Assembly: GCA_000320545.1 (NCBI GenBank)
Contig: ADNK01003065.1
Location: 1-64,000 of the forward strand
DNA length: 64,000 nt
From: Bigelowiella natans CCMP2755
Lineage: Eukaryota > Cercozoa > Chlorarachniophyceae
Reading direction: 5' to 3'
A program made the position numbers and the translations under genes. Shown in pieces: positions 48,259 through 59,690 of this stretch. The stretch's first letter is position 1, and every line of letters starts with the position of its first letter. The notes below the pieces were generated by a model, which did not search any database, was not told the DNA's origin, and saw nothing but the letters and a program-made list of their open reading frames with translations.

Positions 48259-48600
48259 CAGAGCATGAGTACATGTAACTATCGTCCATGCCATGTGTTA
48301 GCGACGGTGTTAGTTTTTGCTCCGTATTTGCCTGTTGTTCGCGTCGATCCGTCGTAAGCGGCGGCGGCTGCGCTGTTTCCCACGGGTCGGCTACTCCGAA
48401 GTGATTGCTGTCCTAGACAAGGCCGCGCATCGTCCTGCGAAAACCAGGGTCAGGGGGAGTCTTAGAAAGAAATACGACAGGGAGAAGAACCACGCGGGGA
48501 CTTGTAGCCCCAGAGCACAACAGTTATTCCATCGCCCGCTCATAACAACACGCTGCATCATGTAGGAGTCCTTACTAGGAACGACAGCCCAGCATAGGTA
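39696..48600 (-). CDS. Large regulator: AP2/ERF-like DNA-binding domain plus about ten C2H2 zinc fingers (5' end unresolved)
   Basis: Probably a nuclear DNA-binding protein of at least 1,150 residues in at least 30 exons. The AP2-like domain spans exons 47049-47492 (RYRGIAYERV), 46830-46888 (NKWRATAVFQGMRVYIG) and 46637-46692 (RYKTEEEAWQAL). Fingers include CGICCSAF with HLAQH (43173-43324), CSICGSRF with HQIKH (42593-42723), a C2HC finger split over 42433-42472 and 42169-42210, CSICGLGF with HMIVH, CGVCGKSF with HARIH, CTECSRRF with HLKTH, and CPICEKAF with HILRFH. A partial finger CRSCCRLF spans the 46011/45639 junction. Between the AP2 domain and the main finger array lie a segment faintly like an RGS domain (45241 down to 44359) and one with GTYFIR (43652-43748) faintly like SH2. 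The stop is TGA at 39696-39698. Upstream of 48206 no in-phase exon was found; the start is probably at 48.3-48.6 kb. The single-gene call rests on unbroken phase across all junctions. Confidence 0.75.
46709..46788. repeat. 40-bp tandem duplication in an intron
   Basis: Two abutting copies, 46709-46748 and 46749-46788, differ at one base (T/C). They lie in the AP2-gene intron between exons 46830-46888 and 46637-46692. Forty is not a multiple of three, so the duplication would break a frame if it were coding. This fits the intronic placement. Confidence 0.85.
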
Positions 48601-49792
48601 AGTAGCAGCCAGCAGCCAGCTCGGAGTGCCACACGCGCAGCGCGATAACGTGCACGCACGATTCCCCCCGCCTCCTTGAGCGGGATGAGCACAATTATAG
48701 AGGGGATGGATGGGGCGCTGGGTTTCCGTTTGGCCTTCGGATACACTCGACGGGCTCGAATGCGTCTTATTTTCCTAGCATGTTTGTGGCGGTAATATTG
48801 ACCAAGAATTTCGTTGTGTTTGAGGGAAAATAGATAAAAATTAAAGCATGATTTGACTCAATTTCCCACAGATTATGTAACGCATATCCCGAGGTGGAAG
48901 CCCGTCGGCTGCTACAACGAAAAAGGAATCTTACAATATATATTCGAATAAAAATGATAGAAAAAGTTTACATTTTCTATACGGGAAATATCTGAAATAG
49001 CATATGACACACTGACTAAGCAGTTGATAGAGCAATATTACGATGCCACAAACTTATCCGTAGCATAGCCTATAAATAACCGATATATATTTTCTAAATC
49101 ATACATCAGCTGTGCTTGCATCCACCCTGTTCCATCTTTCATCCGTTCCCGCCCCCCGCCCCGAGCACGCCTAACAACGGCTGCAGCTATTGGAGCAAAT
49201 GTAACACCATCCTGTGTTCCTTGCTGCTTATGCTAGCTAAATATAAGGGGAGTGTGGCGCTGTTAGGGGAGAGGGGGGGTGCATTTCGTGTCTGTGCTGG
49301 TTTAAGCGGAAATTTTTGGTGTCATTTGCGCCCTTTCTGGAGCAATCCTACCCAAGGCACCCATGGAGGTCATAACCTCGTGGGGATTCGGGTCCTTTCG
49401 TATGCGAAGCGTCGCGCCATTCCGGCAGCTTTTTATCCGCGAAAACGCGCGCGTAGTCCATGTTGAGCAAACCCCTTGACACACCCCCTCCCCCACATCA
49501 TGTGTTCTGTAACTCCGGGCTACTATGCTAACGTAGGGCGGATTCGCGGACACTAGAGCGCTATGATGTGCTAGGCAGCACGTTGAGGGATCTAAGGCTA
49601 GGCGATCTCAATATCCAGGTTATCATGTTCCATCTATCAAAACGCAGGGAAGAAGGGACGCATGCATCAGCACCGACCCTCTTTTTCAGGGCCGTATGCT
49701 GTGCAAATGAAGGAGCGTGGTTTTCCTCAAAATGCTTACTCTCCGCTCTATATATGAGTGCAGGGCGATAGTCTTTCCACCCCATTGCGCCA
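48601..49792. other. Divergent region between the AP2-zinc finger and HDAC genes
   Basis: Promoters for both flanking genes are expected here. Both strands carry frames of 60-116 codons (for example 49116-49466 plus and 49561-49785 minus) with no recognisable domain. The missing first exon of the minus-strand gene may lie at the left edge: an ATG on the minus strand near 48560 opens a frame of about 20 codons ending at a possible GT donor. Confidence 0.4.
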
Positions 49793-49932
49793 ATGCGGTC
49801 TCCCGCTCCGGGAAATCGTCTCTCCCGCGCAGAAGATGCCTATTCAATGAATATTTGCGAGATAGGCCGAAATTTTCCTTTGCACGTCAATGATAGACAT
49901 GACGGTCATTTGTGTCTGTCTGTCTGTCTGTC

Positions 49933-49973
<41 letters not shown>

Positions 49974-50772
49974 TCTGTGAACCAGCTCTCTTATTGCTCT
50001 CTGCTTCCACTATAACGCAGGAATTGATTGCGGAATATGATGACGAAGAGTTCTGCGAGATGACCGGCGTCTACTACGACCCTAGATGCCTTTTGCACGA
50101 GGGTGAGTGTTTACTACGATGTGACACGTTTATCGTTGGAGGAGGGAGGGTGTAGAAATGAGGAAGGTAGTAATTATCATTTTGCCCCCCCCCCCCCCCC
50201 CCTTGCGCTGACACCTTTTTCTAGATGGAGAGGGCGAGTCTGTCGAGAGACCGGCGCGCGCAGAAGAAATTTTTGAAGGGCTCAAGGTCTCTAAAGAGAG
50301 ATAATTAGAGAGAGCGTGAGAGAGAAACAGTGGCATTTTTTAACTTTTTGCTGATACAAATAATGCCCCATCGTGCCATCCTCTCATCCCCACCATCACC
50401 ACCATCATCATCACCATCATCCATACGACCAATCCGAGCAGAAAACTGGCTTGCTCAAGAAATGCCGACGAGTGCCGGGGCGACGGGCCACGAAGGAGGA
50501 GATCTGCAGCGTCCACACCGCACCCTACTACCGCCTAATCGAGGACACGCAATACAGGAGCGCAGGGCGGAGTCGCCTCCGAAGCAGCATTCAGCAGAAT
50601 ATTCATCTCGACGAGGAGAAAGACACGTACATCAATGACTACTCATTCGATGCGGCGTGTCTCTCTACAGGGGGGCTGCTCCAAGTGGCAGAGCGGGTGG
50701 TGGACGGCCGACTGAAAAACGGGTATGCTTTCATTCCTTTCCATTGTGATCATGCTCTCTTCGGCGCTATAC

Positions 50773-50809
<37 letters not shown>

Positions 50810-52715
50810 GACATTATAGTATGGTCGTAATACTACATCAGGTTTGCTATCATCCGACCCCCGGGGCACCATGCGGAGAACTGCAAAGCCATGGGATTTT
50901 GCCTCTTCAATCACGTCGCTATATGCGCGCAAATGCTGCTGCAGAGGTACCCTGAAGACGTCAAGAAGATAATGATTGTAGATTGGGATGTGCACCATGG
51001 GAATGGCACGGAGAAGACATTCGAGGCCGATCCAAGAGTACTCTACTTCTCCATCCATCGATATGATAACGGGTCGTTCTTCCCAGGGACAGGTGTGACA
51101 GCAATACAGCGTCATCAGTCGATCGATCGTCACCATCATTTATAGCCGCATCATCCAATCAAAATCAATCCATCATCACAGGCAAGGTCACTTCGGTTGG
51201 AAAAGGCAGAGGGGCTGGCAAAACGGTCAACGTTCCCCTCCCCTCTGCTGGCTTTGGCGACACGGAATATCTGCAGATATTTCTACAGGTCGGTGTCCTA
51301 TCCCCCCCCCTCCCCCCCCCCCCCCTCCCTCCTCATTGTATTGGTTTCGCAGCAGGGAGAGGCATATGAGGTCGCAGCATGCTGAAGTGTTGTTGCGTTC
51401 ACGACATTATAATAATAGTACCACCGCCTTCAAGTTTGAAGCAGAAGCGTGTGCATATATGATCCTGAGGGAATGCGTGGTTGCCGCCTTCATCGTTTGT
51501 TGGATGTTTATGGTAGGTTTTGTTGCCTATCGCAAGGGAGTTCGAGCCTGATTTGCTTCTGGTCTCGGCGGGATTTGATAGCGCGTAAGTTTTCGACACT
51601 GAAGGACGCTGTTGTTGAGTATCTGAAGATGATGACAACGATGATGATGTGGCCACTAGTATGCGACATCGTCGCTCTTTTGATATATTCCTGAATCACT
51701 GATATCCTTGCCCTTATCCCCCCCCCCCTCAGACTGGGCGACATTGGGGAGATGAAAGTCACAGAAAACGGGTCAGAACTATGTGTCGATGTTTAGTTAA
51801 CGGTTTCGAGCAGTACTCCCCCACGTTGCTGTTGTTGTTGTTATTGTTGTTGTCGGGTAGAGAGAGGGGGGGGGGGGACAATGGCATGATTTATCGATGT
51901 ACTGCCTGGTGGGAACTGGAATCTTCATCGCTGGTGACGATGGTTAATGGGTGATACTTATACTGTTCTCTTCCAGGTTTGGGCAAATGATGTCGATGCT
52001 TAAGAACACCGGTATTGTAGATGAGGAGAAGATCGTCGTCGCTCTTGAAGGAGGGTATGTTGCGTGTATTTGTCTATCTGTCTTTGTGTGTGTGTGTGTG
52101 TGCGTGTTGTGTACATGCATTTATTTTATTTTTCCGGCGCTAAGAGTCGTTTAGTCATAGAAATAAGTGACACCGACATGTATACACCCACACACACGCA
52201 CAGCTAACACATCCGCGTTCATAGTCACATTGGAATTCCAACTGCCTTTAGGTATAACATAAGCTCTCTAGTTTCTTCGTCCTTGGAAGTAGTTAAGGTA
52301 ACCAAGACAAAATTGGGAATAAAACAAATGAATAAATAATAATAATAACAAGAAGAAGAAGAAGAAGAAGAAGAAGAAGAAGAAAGGTGTAAAAACTACT
52401 ACAACGACACTCATCATCATGGATCCTCTTCACCAGGTACTTTTGGGCGGATTTGCGCCGAGTATTCCTCCCATCCAACGAGTGATGAAGTTCTTCACCT
52501 GGACGGAGAAGAAGCACTACCAGGCCAACTTAAAGAGATTTACGGATGTAAGTGTGAAGAATAAGAAGGGGGGGGGGGCGGACGGGTGTGTGTGTGTGTG
52601 TGTGTGTGTGTGTCTGTGTGTATGTGTGTATAACAATACACAGCTCATCATCCTCATCACCACGCATATAATTCAGGTGGTTGCGCGTGTGCTCACGGAA
52701 CAGGTTCCGCCTTGA
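49793..52715 (+). CDS. Class II (HDA1-like) histone deacetylase
   Basis: A zinc hydrolase removing acetyl groups from lysines. Phase-consistent exons: 49793-49885, 50021-50102, 50225-50286, 50442-50722, 50842-51092, 51182-51288; then 51541-51584, 51733-51771, 51977-52054, 52252-52297, 52437-52547, 52677-52715. Between 51288 and 51541 one or two small exons (candidates near 51355-51372 and 51471-51496) are needed and are not settled. Catalytic motifs: RPPGHHAEN with the two active-site His, [12 protein letters not shown] with the zinc Asp and His, [15 protein letters not shown] typical of class [10 protein letters not shown] with the second zinc Asp, and ALEGGYN. The C-terminus ends [12 protein letters not shown]. 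The start could be the ATG at 49793 or 49847; the first exon is the weakest part. Confidence 0.88.
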
Positions 52716-53031
52716 TTGAGCAGAGCGACGATATCTAATAATGACTAATCACAACTACTACATGCCCTCACATATTGCGTGCTGTTGGATATATAGAGAG
52801 AGGGGCGGGGGGGGGGTTGGAGGTGACAGTGCTCTTGATTGGACAATACTCTGTGAGAAATGCTGAGTTTGACACATAATCCGCAAATGTAATAGTCTCG
52901 ATTCTGGCATTGCTTTCGATCATTGCTGCCATCCGAAGGTAGTAGTAACAACACCACCTATTGCTCCTACCATCAATTACTTCTGCTGCTGCTGCTGCTA
53001 CAGATACTCTCATAAACACATACACAAACAT

Positions 53032-53068
<37 letters not shown>

Positions 53069-53098
53069 GACACACACATCCATGATTAAATTTTTGTG

Positions 53099-53129
<31 letters not shown>

Positions 53130-53249
53130 GCTACTACTACTACTAAAATGCATGTTATCCTGAGGAGGTTTTGCCGTTTATTTCTCTCTTCTCTCGTAGG
53201 GAGGCAGACGAGGCAGTCGGCGCTATCGTTATCACTATCATCAACATCC
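52716..53249. other. Short spacer or untranslated region with microsatellites
   Basis: It contains a GCT repeat (about 52983-52998), a CA tract (about 53035-53063) and a CTA tract (about 53099-53145). Such repeats are otherwise typical of introns. This leaves open that the HDAC and the next gene are one transcription unit, but no in-phase splice joins them. Confidence 0.45.
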
Positions 53250-53289
53250 ATGATGACAGGAAGGGGCTTGTTGCCTCAGGTACTTGCTT

Positions 53290-53325
<36 letters not shown>

Positions 53326-53448
53326 TTTGAGTCGATAATTCTTCATCGTTCGTGTAGATATCATTGAAGCTACTACATTTAGACACATAAATATTATATT
53401 AAAGATAAAATGCATATAGTATTGCGTCTAAATTCCGCCTCGCCCCCT

Positions 53449-53481
<33 letters not shown>

Positions 53482-53876
53482 CATTCTCATAACCCAACAG
53501 GTGAGGGGGAAGAATAGCAACCTGAACATCTTCAAGAGCCATGTGCGAGACACGACGCATCCAAGTTACCCTGGTTTCTTGGGGAAGAAGGTTGCTTAAT
53601 CAAAGCTAGTGTAGTATATAAAACTTGCCGTCCATTATCAAAACATCGTAGTATATGTGTAGAGGAGATTAGTCTGTTAAAATTCATGCAATTTTTTAAC
53701 TCACGCCCCCCCCCCCAACCACTCTCATTATCTGTGCAGGTGTACCGAATCCATAAGGGCGTGAAGATAAAAGGCACCATAGTCGATAGAGTCTATGAAC
53801 AAAACAGAAATAGATGGTATTATTACTAATATTAGTGTAGTAAGAAGAGGAGACGGCGAAGGACTATTTGACCTTG

Positions 53877-53912
<36 letters not shown>

Positions 53913-54099
53913 TGTGCGTATGACTTATATCATTTTCGAGGAGAGATAGACCCCTCTCTCTGAGAGATGTTTGGTTGTTGATTCGTTTCTTGTGTTGCGT
54001 TGTTTTTGCTGCTGCTGCAGGGGGATATTGTACGAAGATGGGGAGTATAAGCGAATGTCACATGTACAGATGCTAAAGGTAATTTTCTGGTCTATTCAA

Positions 54100-54132
<33 letters not shown>

Positions 54133-54580
54133 CACACAGGTAAAGGTGATTACCACCGATGATGATGTGTCGCGGAGGATACAAGATGGGCCTGCTTCTA
54201 CTTCGCAAGTTGAAGATAATGCTGATGAGAAGAAAAATGATGACGGGGGAGATGCGGGAACAGCAGCAGCAGGAGGAGGAGGAGGAGGAGAAGAAGAAGA
54301 AGAAAAGGAACAAGAAAAAGAAGAAGGAAAAGGAAAAGGAGAGGAAGGTTCTAAGCCCGCTTTCTCTCTCTCACCGCCCATCTCCGCTGCTGCATCGGCG
54401 GCACAGATGCCTGATCAGGCAGCAAAGGGAGTAGACGGGGAGGGAGGAGGAGGAGAAAGCTGCCCGTTGCTTGTTAAATGTGAGTGTGAGTAGTAATACG
54501 AATGATGATGATGATGATGATTATGTGGTACTTATACCAAACTTCATTCCCTGAGGCGGTGACTAACTGACGTATTAAAT

Positions 54581-54619
<39 letters not shown>

Positions 54620-55793
54620 TTTTCATTGTCTTCCCTGCCCGATCAAGGCGAATTGGTTGAGAAGCATCAGCATCATCAGCAGCAGCAGCAAGAGGGGGAG
54701 GAGAACCACCAGCAGCAGCAGCAGCAGCAGCAGAACCAGGCACAGAACGGAGACGGCGTCAAGTCTAAGAGCGACTTCGATAATGATGATGACGATGACG
54801 ATGATGATGGTGATAACCACGAGGATGAGCAAAACCACAGCAGCACCACCACCAGCAGCACCAGCAGTAGCAGTAGCATGAATACTAGCAGCGGCAGCCA
54901 AAATAACAGCACCAACATTATTACACGCAAAAGAGCCCGGAGCTGCGACTCCTCCTCGTCATCTGCCTTCATAGTGAAGAAGGCCCTTCTCCCGCCTCCT
55001 TCTGCGAACAGCAGTAGCGGTGAAGCTGCTGCTGCCTCTGCTGCTGACCCTCCTTTCGGGGAAGGGGGGGAGAAGAAGGAAGTGGGTAGCGATGATAGTA
55101 AGTCGAGCACCGCGATCTCTGTGGAGGCGGGGCAGCTTTCCAAGCTTTCCAGTAGTTCGGTTAAGAAGATAAAGAGGCACAGCGATATGGAAGAGGAGAG
55201 GGAGGAGGAGGAGGAGGAAGAGGAGGAGAAGCAGAAGGACAGGGTTAGACGCGAGTACCATGATGCACACGATGGTAGCGGAGATGGTGGTGAAGATGGA
55301 GGTGGGGGCGAGAGGTAGGGGTGCTAGCGAGTCGCCCCACTCATCCTTCGCATCCTCCTCGTCCTCCTCCTCCTCCTCCTCCTCCTCCTCCTTGCCCTGA
55401 TGCTACCAGCAGCACAAGGAGCTCGAAACGGCATCGGCGAGGGTATGTTAAACACACGAGTAGCTGTCGCATTACCTTTTTGGGAGGGGACATCTGCTGT
55501 TTTCAATTATTATCCGCTGCTTTCACTGAGTAATAGTAGCTTGGAGAGCGGCATCACCACTTGAGTAAAATGCATGCGATATCTGTTCGATGATGCAGGA
55601 GGAGACGACGTAGGCAACAGCCGCACCAGCAGGACATCCCCGCTTTGGAATATGACAACCCCGACCTCCAGGCCTTGATTGCTACCAAGAGAAGAAGGAA
55701 AATGAAGAAGAAGAAGAAGAAAAAACAGGTCAGTAGCAGATTCGTTGTGCTGCGTGGGATCCGATGTACGCTTACTTAATGCAATATAAATAT

Positions 55794-55834
<41 letters not shown>

Positions 55835-56006
55835 TAAAATACATGGCTATTCAAGATTTTGAGAATGCGGGAGAAGTATCGTTGATCACATATTCCCTGG
55901 AAATGATTGAGGATATGTGCTCCGTATTGCCCAGAAAAAGGAGCGGCGAGCCCCCTCTCGGCACAGCGTGAATCAGAAACCACAGGAGGAGAAAAAGGTT
56001 ACTTAA
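53250..56006 (+). CDS. Tudor-like domain protein with Glu-, Gln-, Ser- and Lys-rich low complexity
   Basis: Nine exons close in phase to 498 residues: 53250-53279, 53501-53590, 53740-53816, 54021-54078, 54140-54479, 54648-55314, 55410-55442, 55599-55728, 55935-56006. A compact N-terminal domain (VYRIHKGVKIKGTIVDRVYE, then WGILYEDGEYKRMSHVQML) resembles Tudor/SGF29-type beta barrels that bind methylated lysine; this is inference. The remaining 350 residues are poly-Glu, poly-Gln, poly-Asp, Ser-rich and end in Lys/Arg-rich tracts, suggesting a nuclear protein. It follows the HDAC on the same strand. The ATG at 53250 is preceded in frame by unassigned sequence, so an upstream exon or a fusion to the HDAC is possible. 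Confidence 0.6.
55795..55830. repeat. (TA)n microsatellite, representative of about ten in the window
   Basis: About 18 TA units lie in the last intron of the Tudor-like gene. Similar uninterrupted TA tracts occur near 9760-9793, 15926-15954, 18570-18611, 18979-19008, 33421-33448, 34062-34090, 41840-41875, 48223-48252 and 50773-50804, all intronic or in the untranslated edge of a gene. Confidence 0.85.
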
Positions 56007-56749
56007 GCAGCTGTGTGGTGGCAAATAAAGGCTAGCAGCTAGTGCTGCTTCGGAGTGTGCGTGGCGAGTGAAAAATGTGCAGACAATAACGCTTGAGTGA
56101 AACTAACTACGAACATATTTCACACGCATGCATGCACTGTCCTGCGCTGTGACGAGGTCTTGCAATGCACTGTGTTTGTAGCCGTCGTGCTGTGCCTGTG
56201 TGCAACAACGCTTAGATTGCATCACACGCACTGTGTGCATGCAGTGTGCTAGTAGACACTCGCTGGCGAATGCCCACATGCAGTTTCTGGCGCACTCATG
56301 ATGCACAATGCTGCGAAGCTCGAATGCAATTGCTAAATGCTAGAATGACCAAAGTACGAGAGACGGATGATGATAATGACATACAAAGCAGAATACACAG
56401 CAACCCAATGGGGATGTGCGATACCTGCTATGACTTTACATTGCGATGTTATTTCTACCACAGCGCTAGATAGCTATACAGCAGTGTTTTTGGACGGTCA
56501 CAAACAAATAAAAGTCGTCCTCGTTGCGCTTCCTCACTTGCAAAGTGCATTTTGTATCATCACGTACTGTATACACACCGTGTACGTAGCAACGGCTGCC
56601 ATCGCATCCCACGCTCTTATTTAGTAAGTATGAACTCGAAGGTGGAACATGCTCGGTGAAAGCAAAAACTCTTTCTTGTTTCTGGAGGGTAAACCACTAT
56701 TCTCTTCCGATGATGGGATTCTGAACATTTAATAGAACACAAACATCGT
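56007..56749. other. Spacer between convergent genes
   Basis: No gene is supported. It has no microsatellites, and is rich in GCATGC/TGCATG words (for example 56125-56140 and 56236-56246), with one copy of the 11-mer ATGCTAGAATG at about 56337. Confidence 0.5.
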
Positions 56750-57956
56750 TTAGGAACCACGCGGCTTAGGATGGAGGCGGAGGATGAGACAAGATGGTGA
56801 AATGAACCTGAAACATGCAAAGAGAAATACTTTTCCGGCTCTCACCTGGTTTTCTGGCAGCTGTTTTGACACAGGATAGCGTCATTATCGTCGCGATCTT
56901 TACAGTGATTATTGCATAAGGAGGGCGACAAGATTTTTCCCGCCAACAGAGTCTTAAAATCCCCGCATGGAGGAACAGGAATGATCGTCTTTTTCTTTCG
57001 AAATTTCCGGGAAACCTCCTTCAGATTCACTTGGAACGCTGTAGCCGTCGCGCGCGGATGCGGGAGACGAGGGGAGAGGAAGGGGGATAGAAGAAGGCGG
57101 GAAAGGTTAGTGAAACACAAAAAAATATCAAAAGGAAAATCATGAGAAGCACCAACTGCCTTCTCTGTGCATAATCCCAAAGAACAAGAAAAGCTCTAAG
57201 AACACATTGAAAGCATGGCTTCGTCTTAAATATCTCAATACAGATACCAAGCGTCTCGGCCGCGTGTATTGGAAGGAACTTTCCCATGGTAAACATGAAG
57301 TGTTGCCCAATATATTCAAGGCAAATCTTCGCAATCGGCCTCAGGACAGGTGGTGCGTTTGCATGTAATAGCTGAATCTGTTTCTGTTGTCTTCGTATCC
57401 GCTCCTTCTCCTCCTCCTTCTCCTCCTTCTCTATCCCTTTCTTCTCCCGCTGCTGGTAGCTGTGACTCCAACGACGGTTTACGATCCTTTCATTGCCACT
57501 GCCACTGCCGAATATATTGGAATCGATGTCGGTGGCGTTCTTTGTGCCAGAAGAACTGTAATGAAGAGGAGATCTAGATGACAGCCTCCGCCATTTTCCT
57601 CTGTTACGCTCTCCCCTATTATCGATATCGAGACCACTACCCTTCATCTCCAATGCGACTTTGATCAAATTATCAAGTTCTTCCGGCTTTAACACGGAGA
57701 GCTCAAACGTTTGCTTTCTCGTAGATAGCCAACCAGGAATCTTGAATAGGTGCCGGTGGGGACTGCCAGAGACTACCTTAATTTTACGTATCCGGCAAAG
57801 AAGCTGGAGTTCTTCTCCATCGCGCAGCCGCCAATAACTCGATCTGTTCGCTGCGTTTGGCAGAGAATCGTTGATATATTTCTCTCCTCTTAGATAACGA
57901 TCCTTTTTACCGTCCTTCATTAAATCGGTAGGTGTGGGGTTAAGAAGGAGGCCCAT
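56750..57956 (-). CDS. Unrecognised protein, about 360 residues, 3 exons
   Basis: I do not recognise the family. The ATG at 57954-57956 opens a long frame with a basic, charged N-terminus, then a folded-looking part (SYWRLRDGEELQLLCRIRKI; HLFKIPGWLSTRKQTFELSV), a Glu/Lys/Arg/Gln-rich linker and NAPPVLRPIAKICLEYIGQH. Near the end of the exon is a hydrophobic run (LVLLMIFLLIFF). A workable model is 57119-57956, 56846-57029, 56750-56807. The second exon is Lys-rich, then Cys-rich (CNNHCKDRDDNDAILCQNSC), which could bind metal. The first donor is uncertain. There are no microsatellites inside, unlike most neighbours. The minus-strand frame 58023-58478 lies only 66 bases upstream and might belong to the same transcript. 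Confidence 0.5.
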
Positions 57957-58022
57957 GGTTTGTTCGCGTCACATATTTTTTACATGCATGCCTACAAGTT
58001 TTTACTAGCATTTCTATCAATG

Positions 58023-58478
58023 TTATGATATCTCTCTTGAGTCAAAAATTACAACCTGCATGATCTCACGCTCATTCTCGTCTCTTTCACAGGTTTTGTA
58101 ATTATTGTAATCGTTGACATCTTTGCCACGATTATTGTAGGGAGCTGTTGCTGCCGCTGCTGCACATTCTGGTCCCCTCCTTCTGGCCAAATAAAGTCGA
58201 GTGCAGTTACCCTCAAATACTATAGTTGATGTTATCTTTTCCAGAGATTCCTCTGTCCATTTCAGTCGGCAGTATTTGGCGGTCAGCATAAAGTGCATTT
58301 GGTCAAAATCCACCGAGAACTTGACATCGCCTCTGCGTTCTTCTCCTACATCATCGAGGAAGCCATTGTACTTTCTCCCATCCCTCCACTTTCCCGCATA
58401 CCTTATTTTGCGGGGAATATGCTGGCCGCGGCAGGCTACTTCACTCTCAGTGTGTCGGTGGAATATACGATTTCCCAT
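58023..58478 (-). CDS. Unrecognised 151-residue protein
   Basis: An uninterrupted frame runs from the ATG at 58476-58478 to a TAA. It has well-mixed, aromatic- and charge-rich sequence (KYNGFLDDVGEERRGDVKFS; HFMLTAKYCRLKWTEESLEK) followed by an Ala/Asn-rich tail. The composition looks coding, but no motif is known to me. An alternative is that it is the first exon of the gene immediately downstream: a GT after codon CAG near 58055 could serve as donor. Confidence 0.4.
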   Translation of the reverse strand: MGNRIFHRHTESEVACRGQHIPRKIRYAGKWRDGRKYNGFLDDVGEERRGDVKFSVDFDQMHFMLTAKYCRLKWTEESLEKITSTIVFEGNCTRLYLARRRGPECAAAAATAPYNNRGKDVNDYNNYKTCERDENEREIMQVVIFDSREIS

Positions 58479-59690
58479 TGGGCACAGAGGAGGTAGTTGC
58501 TGCTATGCAGGGAGTCGATGAAGGTTTGTTTATTTTTTGCCTTAATGCACGTGATCCTAGCACCTCTCCTACGTGAATATGCTCCTGAGAACAGAGGAAT
58601 TATGGAAGGGGGCTAAGAGTCTAATGTAACGATCTGACTTGTACTGAATAACGATTGAACAACTGCATCTAGAAAGAAAATGCCTCCCCGCCCCAGCTGA
58701 TGTAAAGACAGGATGCTCAACAACTGCTGTACAACCGATGACATACTCCACAATCCGGCAACGAATACAGGAGGACATGCAAGAAGATTCGTTCATGGTT
58801 CATTGTTCGGGGACTTTTAAACAACATGCTATTACGAGTATTTTTGGGACGGATGCGCTATCTCCTAGTTACTGCCAGCGAGCCGAGAGAAAAAACAAAT
58901 TTAATATTCAATCAATTTTCTTTGAAAAACGGTCTTTGCGTTACCATCGCGACAACCAAAATGATAAATTTACCCATCTTTTTCGGACTACCTGGCGAAT
59001 ACCGACATCCGCAGCTTTGAAAAAAAAAGTGGACAATCAATGGGATTCAGCCGGAACGACTAGAGTTTTGACTCGACCGCCAGACAAACGTGGACAAGCG
59101 TCTAAGACGCTGAATTGGATTATAATTTAGGCGGTATATTACTAACGACAAGTTCTACAACCGCTTTTTATTTACCTGTCAGTTACTCCGGAGATTGCGT
59201 GTTCGAGCAAGGGCCATCAAACGTCACAGCAGTGGAGCAGAGTACATAACGTCCGAAACCACCAGACGAGGGTAGCGTGAAGTGAGTTCGCTGGCAGCCG
59301 TTTATCTTGAACGCAGCGCCTCGTTTTACATGGGATTTTCGTTGTGTTTTTAACTAAGTTAACATTGAGAGAACGCTATCTTCAAAAACCATGGCAGAGA
59401 CTGAAACGAGATTATTTTTCGTCTGCGAGGGCTCTGCCGAACTCGGATCCTGAAAATACATATTTCTGGCTCTGCGGACCTCGGACAATGAAACAACCAA
59501 AGCAGCTGCCTGTGTAAAGCATCTACTTCAAGTTAAGACTGGCTGCTGCTTCTAGTGCAGTCCTTGCATCCTTTCGTTGCGAAAAGCTGCGTTAATTCAA
59601 ATTTAAAATATTTTTTAAGACTAACGAAGCCGAAGATCTGAATTTAACGTTAAAAGAAGCAACAATAGCCACTGCCGAATAAGCGCATCC
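58479..59690. other. Region upstream of the TALE homeobox gene
   Basis: It contains a plus-strand ATG frame of 130 codons (58738-59130) with ordinary composition but no recognisable domain, and no clean splice link to the homeobox exons. It might be a small gene, a 5' exon or chance. The rest is AT-rich and repeat-free and should include the homeobox promoter. Confidence 0.35.

Noticed and set aside
54676-55270. Minus-strand frames opposite the Glu/Gln-rich exon
   Set aside because: They read repeats as poly-Leu, poly-Val and poly-Cys; this is antisense of low complexity.
54626-55318. Long plus-strand frame treated as a separate gene
   Set aside because: It is one exon (54648-55314) of the Tudor-like gene; both junctions close in phase.
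58738-59130. 130-codon plus-strand frame upstream of the homeobox gene
   Set aside because: It has an ATG and fair composition, but no domain and no phase-consistent link to the homeobox exons; mentioned only in the regional note.
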